NCBI RefSeq assembly: GCF_000165485.1
Contig: NC_014623.1
Location: forward strand, 4,049,501 to 4,113,500
Source: Stigmatella aurantiaca DW4/3-1
Lineage (GTDB): Bacteria > Myxococcota > Myxococcia > Myxococcales > Myxococcaceae
Reading direction: 5' to 3'
Length of the DNA stretch: 64,000 bases
Shown: positions 56,101-64,000 of the stretch, one piece after another
Layout of the letters: every line of letters starts with the position of its first letter
How positions within the stretch are numbered: the first letter of the stretch is position 1
The notes under the pieces: generated by a model
What the model saw: only the letters and a program-made list of their open reading frames with translations
Database searches by the model: none
What the model was told of the DNA's origin: nothing
Program-made: the position numbers and the translations under genes

Positions 56101-58469
56101 CACTTCACCCTCCGGCCGATCCGGCCGTCTTCGATGGCGCCCGCGATGCCCATGGCGGTGGGGTTCTCGCAGAAGTTCTTGAGCTGCGGGGTGATGGTGC
56201 CGCAGGTGGGATTGGTCCCCGCCAGTGCCTCGCGGCAGCTGCAACGCCCGGTGTAGGGGCCTGCGGGAATGTTGCACGTGGCCTGGAGGGTCTCGGGCGT
56301 CAGGTCTGGCACCCCACACCGCTCGGCGGCGCCTTCGGCGTTGCCCAGCAGCTGGCCGCAGGTGCACGAGCCCACTTTCTTCTGCAAGGCGCTCTTGAAT
56401 GCCTCGGCCTGGGTGCAGAAGCTGCGGACCTGATCGGTGACCGTCCACACGCCATCAATGAGCGTGCCGCAATGCTCACCCGTCTTGGACGTTGCCCTCC
56501 CTGCGTTGATGTCATCACAGGTGCAGAAGCCCTGCATGTAGCCGATGAGCGAGTCGCGCAGGGAGATGCCCGTCTCGATGCGGGTGGTATTGCTCTTGAG
56601 CACCCGGAAGCCTGAGCCGCCCTTGGCGATGTAGTCGTTGACGGCGATGCGGTAGGTGCCGTTCGGATCCAGCGGCTTGCCGTTGATCTGGATGTCGGTG
56701 GCGGGGTCGGCCCAGCACCGCGTGAGGGTGTCCTCCTCGCGGCACTGCCACGGGGCGTGCCCCTCGCGGTCTTGCTGCGGGCACCACTTCGCGGCTCCCC
56801 CGTCGTTGGGGTTACAGGGGATGCTCAGGTTGTTGAGCTGGGCCTGGGCGCAGTCCATCGTGAAGCGGGCACCGGAGATCTGCGCCTGGCTGACGCAGCC
56901 GCGCTCCGTGGAGCGCTCGGCGACGAAGTTGAACAGCTCCTGCATCTCCACGCCGGACAGGTACATGATGTTGATCGTGTTCTCGAAGGGGAACACGTTG
57001 AACATGGCCTCCTGGGTCACCACGCCCGCGTAGAGGTTGTCGCGGATGCCCAGCGAGTTGGTAAGGGCCATCTCCGCCTCTACCCGGCGGCGCTTGCGCA
57101 TGGAGTCCGCCGTGAGGTTGCCCAGGGGCGAGTCACCGCCCGTGGAGTTGTTGCGGCGCGCCACGTCGCTCGGCGCGTAGGAGAAGATGGAGGTGAGCTG
57201 GAGGTTGAAGTCCATGTCCAGGATGTAGTTCTGCATCAGGTCCGTGGTCCGCCGGTCCTCCAGGTTGCTGCACTCCTCCATGGCGGCGCGCACTTTGGGC
57301 TGGCTGGCGAACTGGCCCGGATTCCAGAAGCTGGCCTGGTAATAGGCGCGCATGGCGTCGTTGCACCACAGCGCGTCCAGCGGCATGGCGTGGTAGTCGT
57401 GGCTGACCAGCTCCGCGCTGTCCAGCGACGGCTCCGCCGGCACCTTCACGACCAGATCCAGGCGGCCCACATACTTGGCGAACGCGCCGGAGTGAGACAG
57501 CAGCACCTTGCGGCCGCTCGGATCGATGATGCTCTGCGGGGGGTTGAGCACCACGTGGAGGTGGCCGCCCATGATGACGTCGATGCCGCTCACGCCCGGG
57601 ATCTGCACCCGGACCACGGACTTGAGGTTGCCCTCCTCGCCGCGCCACTCGAGGATCTTCCAGGGGTTGTTCTCGCGCAGGATGAAGGGCCGGGCCGCTT
57701 CGTACTCATAGTAGCCCTCGTAGCCGAGCACCAGGTCCTGGTCCTCGGTGAGGCCCAGGTGGCTGACGATGATGATCAGGTCCGTCACCGGGCGCAGCAG
57801 GTCCACATAGGCGCGCGCTGCCTCGTTCTGCTCCAGCGGCGTGGCCTGCAAGGAGTTGCCGCCCTCCACGATGGAGTTGAGCGAGGAGATGTTGGCCATG
57901 CCGATGACGCCCACCCGCAGACCCTTGATCATCCGGATGGTGTAGGGCGACGTCACGGCCGAGGCGCCGTTGTTGCCGCTCTCCCGGGCGTCGTTCCAGA
58001 AGTAGTTGGCCGACAGCAGGGGGAAGAGCGCGTGGTCGCGCGCCTTCTGGACGAAGTTGGGGGCGCCCGCGTCGAACTCGTGGTTTCCCACCACCGCGGC
58101 ATCCAGCCTCACGCCGGAGAGGAAGCGGAACTCCGCCTCGCCCTTGTTGGTGTTGAAGATGGGGGCGCCCTGGAAGCAATCACCTGAATCCAGGTGCAGG
58201 ACGCGATCACCGCGCGTGCGCTCGCGCTTGAGCAGCGCGGCCATGCGGGTGGCGCCTCCGAAGGGTCCGGCCTCGGGGATGAGCCCCAGGTCCGTGTCCG
58301 TCTTCAGGGGCGCGAAGTCGTACGGGATGAGCCGGGAGTGAATATCGGAGGTGTGCAGAATCGAGAGGCGCACCTCTTGTCCTGCGAGGTTGTACTCCTC
58401 GCCATCCAGCAACGGCATGCACGAGGCAGAAACCAGAAGACAGAGAAGGCCGATCAGGGCACAGCGCAT
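56100..58469 (-). CDS. 5'-nucleotidase/metallophosphatase-family lipoprotein
   Basis: A 789-residue lipoprotein (signal LIGLLCLLVSASC). It has the two-metal phosphoesterase domain: LHTSDIHSRL, DSGDCFQG, VVGNHEFD, IVSHLG and GGHLHVV carry the usual metal and catalytic residues. The 5'-nucleotidase C-terminal domain follows (NLTADSMRKRR, YLSGVEMQELFNFV, YRIAVNDYIAKGGSGF). The C-terminal 150 residues are Cys-rich (GFCTCDDI, GSCTCGQLLG, GRCSCREAL), an extension I have not seen described. It should hydrolyse nucleotides or related phosphates at the cell surface. The ATG at 58469 is used. It leads an operon with the large lipoprotein and the beta-barrel. Confidence 0.9.
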   Translation of the reverse strand: MRCALIGLLCLLVSASCMPLLDGEEYNLAGQEVRLSILHTSDIHSRLIPYDFAPLKTDTDLGLIPEAGPFGGATRMAALLKRERTRGDRVLHLDSGDCFQGAPIFNTNKGEAEFRFLSGVRLDAAVVGNHEFDAGAPNFVQKARDHALFPLLSANYFWNDARESGNNGASAVTSPYTIRMIKGLRVGVIGMANISSLNSIVEGGNSLQATPLEQNEAARAYVDLLRPVTDLIIIVSHLGLTEDQDLVLGYEGYYEYEAARPFILRENNPWKILEWRGEEGNLKSVVRVQIPGVSGIDVIMGGHLHVVLNPPQSIIDPSGRKVLLSHSGAFAKYVGRLDLVVKVPAEPSLDSAELVSHDYHAMPLDALWCNDAMRAYYQASFWNPGQFASQPKVRAAMEECSNLEDRRTTDLMQNYILDMDFNLQLTSIFSYAPSDVARRNNSTGGDSPLGNLTADSMRKRRRVEAEMALTNSLGIRDNLYAGVVTQEAMFNVFPFENTINIMYLSGVEMQELFNFVAERSTERGCVSQAQISGARFTMDCAQAQLNNLSIPCNPNDGGAAKWCPQQDREGHAPWQCREEDTLTRCWADPATDIQINGKPLDPNGTYRIAVNDYIAKGGSGFRVLKSNTTRIETGISLRDSLIGYMQGFCTCDDINAGRATSKTGEHCGTLIDGVWTVTDQVRSFCTQAEAFKSALQKKVGSCTCGQLLGNAEGAAERCGVPDLTPETLQATCNIPAGPYTGRCSCREALAGTNPTCGTITPQLKNFCENPTAMGIAGAIEDGRIGRRVK

Positions 58470-58587
58470 CAGGTGAGTCCGAGGGCGTGTCGAGGGGGGG
58501 GTGACGCGGGAGACGGCGCAAGGTACGAAATCAAACGGATTCGGGCAAGCAACGCCCTGATGACGGCTTTCCGCCAACGGAGCAGGC

Positions 58588-59259
58588 ATGCGGTCTCACA
58601 ACACGTCTGTCACTGATATCGAGATCATCGAGGATTTCTCGTCTACGGCGCGGTGCGACGAGGGTTTTCTGCGCGTGCGGCGGCTGCGCTGCCAGAACCG
58701 GCGCGCGGATGGAACGGCTTCCAAGGTGTACCGGGTCGATGTGGTGGACCGGCCCCGCCTGGACGCGGTGGCGGTGCTCCTCTACCGGCGGGGCGAGGGG
58801 GGGCTGGAGGTGCTCACGCGGATGAACCTCCGGCCCGCGGCCTTTTTCCGCAAGGGCAAGGACATGGCGGTGCCGGACGGGCGCAGCTACCTGCGCGTGG
58901 AGGAGATCGTCGCGGGGCTGCTGGAACTCGAGGACAAGGGCGAGGAGGGGTTGCGGCACCGCGCGGCGGAGGAGGTGCGCGAGGAGGCGGGCTACGTGGT
59001 GCGGCCCGAGGAGATCCGCCTTCTGGGCGCCGGCTTCTTCGTGGCCCCGGGCATTCTGTCGGAGAAGGTGTTTCCGGCGGCGGTGGACGTGACAGGCAAG
59101 CAGCCCCAGCCGCCGGAGGGGGATGGCACGCCCCTGGAGGAGGGCACGGAGCTGCGCTGGCATCCCATCGAGGCGCTGCTCGACGCGTGCCGCCGCGGAG
59201 AAGTCCCGGACGCGAAGACGGAGATCGCCATCACCCGGCTGCTGGCCGGGCAGCCGTAG
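58588..59259 (+). CDS. Nudix hydrolase
   Basis: A 223-residue Nudix-fold protein. The box GEEGLRHRAAEEVREEAGYV is near residue 120. The usual REUxEExGU reads EEVREEAGY, with Glu in place of the first Arg. The N-terminal beta-rich part resembles ADP-ribose pyrophosphatases. The substrate is unknown, possibly a nucleotide sugar or ADP-ribose. It diverges from the 5'-nucleotidase-like gene, and the MFS transporter follows 78 bases later. Confidence 0.85.
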   Translation: MRSHNTSVTDIEIIEDFSSTARCDEGFLRVRRLRCQNRRADGTASKVYRVDVVDRPRLDAVAVLLYRRGEGGLEVLTRMNLRPAAFFRKGKDMAVPDGRSYLRVEEIVAGLLELEDKGEEGLRHRAAEEVREEAGYVVRPEEIRLLGAGFFVAPGILSEKVFPAAVDVTGKQPQPPEGDGTPLEEGTELRWHPIEALLDACRRGEVPDAKTEIAITRLLAGQP

Positions 59260-59337
59260 CCACGCCGCCGGGTTGGCCGGAAGGAGGGGACCGGGTAGGG
59301 TGCGCGGCGGTTCCCTCCGGCCCCCGAGGTTCACCGC

Positions 59338-60798
59338 ATGCCGTCCATGCCCGAGTGGCTGCAAAAGCTGCTGCCGATTCTCATCTTGCTCGCGGCGATT
59401 GGCTTGGTCTTCGCGCGCCTGCCCAAGGTGGAGTTGGGGCACTCCGAGGCGTTCAAGCGCCGCCGGTTCTTCAACTGGTTCCCCCTGGGGATGACGTACG
59501 CGTTCCTCTATATGGGGCGCTACAACGTGAACATCGCCACCAGCGCGATGGGCAGCCGGACGACGAACGCGGACTTTGGCACCATCTTCTTCTGGGGAAC
59601 CATCGTCTATGGCGTGGCGTTCCTGCTCAACGGCCCGTTGACGGACCGGCTGGGAGGCCGCAAGACGATCCTGCTGTCGGCGGCGGGCTCCTCGGTGTGC
59701 AACGTGTTGATGGGCGCGGTGGTGTACGCCGTGTTGACCCAGGACTGGCAGCCGCCGGGAGGGCTCGTGGCGACGCTGTCGGTCCTCTACTCGGCCAACA
59801 TGTACTTCCAGAGCTTTGGCGCCGTCTCCATCGTCAAGGTGAACGCGGCCTGGTTCCACGTCCGGGAGCGGGGGTTGCTGGGCGGGGTGTTCGGCATCCT
59901 CATCTCGCTGGGCGTGTACTTCGCCTACGACTGGAGCGCGGTGATCGTCAAAGCGGCGCCCACCTACTGGGTGTTCTTCGTGCCGGCCGCCATTCTGCTG
60001 GCCTTCGTGGTGCTGGACTTCTTCGTCATCCGGGACACGCCGGGCGATGCCGGGCACCCGGACTTCGACACCGCGGATGCCTCCTCGGGCGATACCGGCC
60101 CGCGGCTGGGATTGATCGCCGTGCTCTCGCGGATGATGAGCAACCCCGCGATCATTGTCATCCTGCTCATCGAGTTCTGCAGTGGCTACATGCGCAACGC
60201 CATCATGCAGTGGTACCCCAAGTTCGCGAAGGCGACCGGCATCGGCGGAACGTTCGTCGCCTCCAACTGGGGCATGCTGTTGTGCGTGGCGGGCATCACC
60301 GGAGGCATGTTCGCGGGCGTCATCTCCGACCGGCTCTTTGATTCGAGACGGGGGCCCGTCTCCGCGGTGCTCTACGCGGGCATGAGCGTGGGGGCCGTGG
60401 CCAGCCTCTTTCTCATCAACAGCATGATGCTGGGATGGACGGTCATCTTCATGTCCTTGTGTGTCATTGGCGTGCACGGGATGCTCTCCGGCACGGCGAG
60501 CATGGACTTTGGGGGCAAGAAGAACGCGGGCGTCGCGGTGGGCATCATCGATGGCGCCGTCTACCTGGGCACGGCCGCGCAGTCGCTGCTGCTCGGGAGG
60601 ATCCTGCCCTCGGGGGAGGCCGCCAAGGTGGCGGACAACTGGGGGAACTGGCCCATCGCGCTGGTGCCGCTGTCCTTCGCCGGGCTGCTGCTCGCCACGC
60701 GCGTGTGGAACGCAAAGCCTCAGCCGAAGGCGGCGCCCCTGCCCACCGCGGTTCCCGTGGAAACGCTTCCCGCGCCCCGGACGGGCACGGGAGGGTGA
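59338..60798 (+). CDS. MFS transporter of the organophosphate antiporter (GlpT/UhpT) type
   Basis: A 486-residue inner-membrane protein with about twelve helices. Features of the organophosphate:phosphate family include the N-terminal FNWFPLGMTYAFLYMGRYNVN, NGPLTDRLGGRKTIL between helices 2 and 3, and a long middle loop. In the family, substrates are glycerol-3-phosphate or hexose-6-phosphate exchanged for phosphate. The substrate here is not certain. The C-terminal tail is Pro/Ala-rich. Confidence 0.85.
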   Translation: MPSMPEWLQKLLPILILLAAIGLVFARLPKVELGHSEAFKRRRFFNWFPLGMTYAFLYMGRYNVNIATSAMGSRTTNADFGTIFFWGTIVYGVAFLLNGPLTDRLGGRKTILLSAAGSSVCNVLMGAVVYAVLTQDWQPPGGLVATLSVLYSANMYFQSFGAVSIVKVNAAWFHVRERGLLGGVFGILISLGVYFAYDWSAVIVKAAPTYWVFFVPAAILLAFVVLDFFVIRDTPGDAGHPDFDTADASSGDTGPRLGLIAVLSRMMSNPAIIVILLIEFCSGYMRNAIMQWYPKFAKATGIGGTFVASNWGMLLCVAGITGGMFAGVISDRLFDSRRGPVSAVLYAGMSVGAVASLFLINSMMLGWTVIFMSLCVIGVHGMLSGTASMDFGGKKNAGVAVGIIDGAVYLGTAAQSLLLGRILPSGEAAKVADNWGNWPIALVPLSFAGLLLATRVWNAKPQPKAAPLPTAVPVETLPAPRTGTGG

Positions 60799-60804
60799 TT
60801 CCGG

Positions 60805-60827
60805 GAACGCCCGGAGGGGGGGCGTTC
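60805..60827 (+). terminator. Hairpin after the transporter gene
   Basis: GAACGCCC (60805-60812) and GGGCGTTC (60820-60827) with a 7-base loop, seven bases after the transporter stop. No T-run follows. Confidence 0.45.
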
Positions 60828-60907
60828 GTGCAGCACCTTGCGGAGGAGGCCCGTTCGCCGGCCAGCTCACAGGCGGGCCAAGCCGCCTCACTGCACGGGC
60901 AGAGCGT

Positions 60908-63152
60908 CTGACAGCAGGGCCCGCGCGGATTCATGCCCTCTCGTTGTTGCTGCTCTGGGTGTATGGCTGTCAGCCGTCGGCGCTTGATGAGGCGTCTGGA
61001 CGCGATGGCCTCGACGCCCCCTCTGTCAGGACCACGACGGCTTCCATCACCAGCCAGTTCCAGGATCCGTCCTCATATGATGCGACCTGGGTCTGCCATT
61101 GGAATGGCCTGGACGACGATGGCGATGGCTACACGGATTGCGCGGACAACGAATGCAAGGACAACTCCTTGGTGACGGTCTGCACCCGGGAGAATTCCCT
61201 CGAGGCCTGCGCCGATGGCCTGGACAATGACGGGGATGGTTATGTCGATTGCAATGACTTCGATTGCTCGCGCAACCCGTATGTCAAGATTTGCAATGCG
61301 AGCAGCTATCCGTTTCTTGCCGAGAGCTCGAATGCGACCTGCTCCGACGGGCTGGACAATGACGGAGACCGCTACAAGGACTGCAGAGACTACCAGTGCT
61401 TGAACAACCCCCTGGTGACCGTGTGTGGCAACCAGGAGAACTCCATCACCGAATGTTCCGATGGGCTGGACAATGACGGCGATGGCCTGGTCGATTGCTC
61501 CGAGGGGACCTGCCGGGAGAATCCCTTCTTCGGCACGTATGTGTGCACGGGGAGAATCCAGACGAACCACACCCAGGTGGCGAAGCCGCCCACCTACAAT
61601 GGGGTCTACCCTTCGGCCGCCATCTCGATGAAGTCCGTCAAGGGCACGCGAGGGGCGCCGGGCGCCAAGGGCCCGATGCTGTCCAGGAGCCGGGTGGTCA
61701 ACACCCCGCCCAATGGGCCCATCACCTACACCTGCCATCTCGGCCGGACGTCGACCGATGGGGCCAACAGTGGCCAGGATGGCCTCCCGGGAGGAACCGA
61801 GCTGCGCTTCACCCCCCGCCGGTCCACCGACATCCTGCGCTCGCAGTTGTCGCCCAATCAGTGGGTGGTGAATGCCGCGCTGGGCAACGCCCACTTCAAG
61901 AACGGCAACACGCAAAAGGCGGCGTTTTTGTACATGCTCACGTTGATGCGCCTGCATGGCGTGTTGGCCGACTCGGGCATCGAGTCGTGTGAGACCCTTC
62001 CGTCCACGGCGCCCCTGAAGCAGCGGCAAATTGCCCAGAATGTGTGCCCCACCCTCGGCCGGGTGCAGCTCCGGTTCTCACACCTGAACGCGGGCCTGGA
62101 CTTCTATGGCCAGTCGCGCGAGCCACGCATCAGCCCCCGTGACCGCTACGCGCTGTTGCGCCAGGACTTCGATGCCCGCTTCGAACTGCTGGAGCGCAAC
62201 GTTGCCCGCTACCTCAGCTTGTCCATCAGCCAGGATCTGGCGGCCTGGTTCAGCATCGAGGAGAGCAAGTTCCAGCAAGAACTCGACAAGACAGCGTTGG
62301 AGCTGGCGGCCGCCAACACCCGGGTCGATGCGGCGGAAGCCGCGGTCGATGGGCTCCGGCAAAGCATCGCGCGCCGCAAGAACGAGTACGAGAACACGAC
62401 CGAGGCCTTGGAGACCTATGACACCTCGAAGCAGGTCAGCTTTGGCTCCTTCCTGCTGGGCCTGGGCGAGGCGGCGCTCTCGACCTTTGGCTCCGAGTTC
62501 CTCTCCAAGGCAGGCGACAAGGCTTTTGGCTACCTCTCGGAATCAATGGGGGACTGGTTTGGCAAGGAGTCTGGGAAGAAGCCCGCGACGCCTGGGGACA
62601 AGACAGAGTCTCAGGGCTTCCTCGGCACCCTCAAGGACATCGCGGGCTCCGCGGCGGGCAGCGCGCTGAAGAAGGCGTTCGCGAAAACGAGCCCGGACCT
62701 CTTCAAGGTCGCCGACGGGGGGAGGGACCGCGCGGCACTCCATCTACCTGGTGCGGGACATGCTCGACTCGTTCTATGTGGGCCGGGACCCCTCGACGGG
62801 CCTTCCGTGGATCATCGACTTCGAGCTCACGGACAAGGACCGCGCGCCCAATGGCTCGGTGCGCAGCCCCTTGCACTACCAGAGCTTCATGGCGTGCACG
62901 GCGGCGCCTCCCGCGTGCGATCTGTCGCTGAGTTCCTGCCGCACACCTTTCCAGGATGCGGTCACCGCGGATGCATGCAGCATCTCGGGCCCTGTGCCGG
63001 ATACGGCGAACAACGTGACGTTCTATGACCGGAGCCTCGCGGGGACCTGGACCGTCGTTCTGTCCGCCGGTGATTACGCGAACCTCGAGACGAGCCTCGG
63101 GGGCATCCAAGGCGTGGAACTGGTGTTCGACACGGTGGTGCTCGACCTCTAA
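60908..63152 (+). pseudogene. Lipoprotein with MopE-like repeats, frameshifted
   Basis: A protein of about 748 residues in two frames. It opens with a lipoprotein-like signal (HALSLLLLWVYGC), then four MopE-like C-x-DG-x-DNDGDG units (about 60-205). A collagen-like GTRGAPGAKG stretch follows, then a helical region with a coiled coil (about 450-520) and a glycine-rich amphipathic segment. At about 62717-62722 a run of six G breaks the frame: upstream ends FKVADGG, and downstream SIYLVRDMLDSFYVGRD continues in the next frame to 63152. No standard start codon sits before the signal in frame: the choices are a CTG at 60908 or a TTG at 60944. It may be a pseudogene, or a sequence error. Confidence 0.7.
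61085..61513 (+). repeat. Four MopE-like metal-binding repeats within CDS
   Basis: Units of about 115-130 bases at roughly 61085, 61205, 61337 and 61451 each encode C-x-(D/N)G-LD(D/N)DGD-x-x-x-DC-x-x-x-x-C. They match the putative metal-binding motif of MopE-type surface proteins. Confidence 0.8.
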
Positions 63153-63180
63153 CCACGCCGGCCGTGAGCGCCCGTGATGA

Positions 63181-63515
63181 GTGCCAGTAGCCACGGCTCA
63201 TCACGGATGGCGTCTGGCCCTTCTCCCTGTCGCCGCCTTCCTGGTGGCCGGGTGTGCTCGAACTCCCTCCCGTGATTGCTCCGGAGGGCATCTTCTTTGA
63301 CCGCAAAGGAGTGCTCTGGCTCGGCGGGCTGGAGAACAGCTCGATCCACCGGTACGTCCCGGGCGGGACGTATGAGCAGGTGATTCAAGACGACCGGCTC
63401 CGCTGGCTCGACAGTCTGGCCGAGGGACCGAGGGGAAGATCTACGTCACCCCCTCGCAAATCTACCTCCCCCCGCCGAGCGGGGCCCCTACGAGATCGAC
63501 CGCTTCAGCCCCTGA
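63181..63515 (+). pseudogene. Decayed SMP-30/gluconolactonase-like lipoprotein
   Basis: Pieces of one gene lie in several frames. From GTG 63181 a lipoprotein signal reads WRLALLPVAAFLVAGC, but the mature start LPPVIAPEGIFFDRKGVLWLGG is in another frame (from 63254). Later KIYVTPSQIYLPP and ERGPYEIDRFSP occupy further frames and end at a TGA (63513-63515). EGIFFDRKGVLWLGGLENSSIHRY resembles SMP-30/gluconolactonase-like beta-propellers. At least three shifts are needed, and the remnant is far shorter than a propeller. It is a fragment. Confidence 0.6.
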
Positions 63516-63688
63516 GAAAGGGGGGGTTGGGAGTCACCCAGTGCGGGGGTGGGGTGTTGGAGAGCCACCGCTTTTCTGGCACTCCCGGCCTCTATCTAGA
63601 AGAAGGTGGGGGGAAGCCGCGTTGAACGCGAGACTCCGTGACGTCTGGGTGGCTTTTGTGTGACAGAGCTGTAACGTAGAATGAGGGG
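63516..63688. other. Intergenic stretch
   Basis: Between the decayed gene and the last gene. It holds a GC-rich run and no feature I recognise. The promoter of the last gene probably lies here. Confidence 0.5.
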
Positions 63689-64000
63689 GTGCGCCCGGAC
63701 AGTGTCCCCTTGCTTCAGAACCGGTTGGAGGTCCATGACCGGAAGCAGTTCGAGATCAAGCTCGAGTACCAGCCCTCCGGGGCGGACGACGAGACGCGCT
63801 ACCTCGTCGAGATGTTCCTGTTCCTGCCGTCGAGCTTGAACATCGACGCCGAGACGTACCGGCGGCCGGACTTCTACGCCGACATCCACAACTACGTGCG
63901 CTTCATGACGCCGGTGATGAGCCTGGAGGAGTTGTTGACCTCGGAGGGCTCGCCGCTGGCGCGGCTGGAGACGTGGCTCCAGACGGGGCTGGCCACCGAG
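63689..64000 (+). CDS. Truncated protein of unknown function (3' end outside window)
   Basis: An open frame from the GTG at 63689 runs 104 codons to the window edge without a stop. It begins MRPDSVPLLQNRLEVHDRK and continues QFEIKLEYQPSGADDETRYLVEMFLFLPSSLNI. It has no signal peptide, is acidic, and has no motif I recognise. A GGGGG run precedes the GTG. Codon use matches the rest of the window, which supports coding. Function is not predictable from this fragment. Confidence 0.7.
   Translation, partial: MRPDSVPLLQNRLEVHDRKQFEIKLEYQPSGADDETRYLVEMFLFLPSSLNIDAETYRRPDFYADIHNYVRFMTPVMSLEELLTSEGSPLARLETWLQTGLATE

Noticed and set aside
52471..56256. A 1261-codon plus-strand frame over the surface operon
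   Set aside because: It is antisense to three genes with signal peptides and overlapping start-stop signals. Its own sequence is rich in His, Gly and Arg without domains.

Overview
The window is about 64 kb of GC-rich DNA that reads as the chromosome of a myxobacterium (Myxococcota, probably suborder Cystobacterineae). Three things point there: a CdnL (CarD N-terminal-like) regulator of the Myxococcus type, a secreted metalloprotease ending in a MYXO-CTERM sorting tail, and many secreted proteins, lipoproteins and FHA-domain proteins. The genus cannot be fixed from the sequence. Coding density is high and almost everything is ordinary chromosome. I saw no tRNA, rRNA, CRISPR array, phage or insertion sequence.

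Layout. 0-5.2 kb (+): the 3' part of a RecB/AddA-like helicase, purA, a TPR protein and a small membrane PH-like protein. 5.2-8.3 kb (-): a tail-anchored FHA protein, a 2-hydroxyacid dehydrogenase broken by one in-frame TGA, a YciH/SUI1 factor and a ricin-type lectin. 8.4-14.5 kb: a CBM9-like lipoprotein (+), comEC with a small partner (-), cdnL with its own promoter and terminator (+), a small membrane protein (+) and a second tail-anchored FHA protein (-). 14.6-24.6 kb (+): cysS, an M28 peptidase, uvrB-uvrC, a DUF507 gene, a Pro/Gly-rich secreted protein and a small helical protein.

24.6-32.0 kb (-): an iron-type operon (porin, imelysin, di-haem oxidoreductase) behind a promoter that overlaps a Fur-like box, then DUF3108, DUF4091 and DUF3108 envelope genes. 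32.1-36.4 kb: a zinc-ribbon protein, maf-yggS, a GAF-GGDEF diguanylate cyclase and a PpiD/SurA-like chaperone. 36.6-41.1 kb (+): the rod-elongation operon mreC-mreD-mrdA-rodA with translationally coupled overlaps. 41.1-43.8 kb (-): mgtE, an AT-hook/zinc protein and trxA, separated by intergenic stretches unusually rich in inverted repeats. 44-48.2 kb (+): a hemX-like gene and hemA-hemC-hemD. 48.3-52.4 kb (+): a secreted protein, the MYXO-CTERM metalloprotease and a PilB/GspE ATPase.

52.4-58.5 kb (-): an operon of a 5'-nucleotidase-like lipoprotein, a large Cys-containing lipoprotein of unknown fold and a predicted outer-membrane beta-barrel. This is the best candidate in the window for an undescribed cell-surface system. 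58.6-60.8 kb (+): a Nudix hydrolase and an organophosphate-type MFS transporter. 60.9-63.5 kb (+): a frameshifted lipoprotein with four MopE-like repeats and a decayed SMP-30-like gene. A truncated unknown gene closes the window.

The signals most worth a second look are the possible pseudoknot and RBS-masking hairpin before mgtE, the Fur-like promoter, the TGA at a catalytic Arg codon, the degenerate nuclease of the first gene, and the 52-58 kb surface operon.
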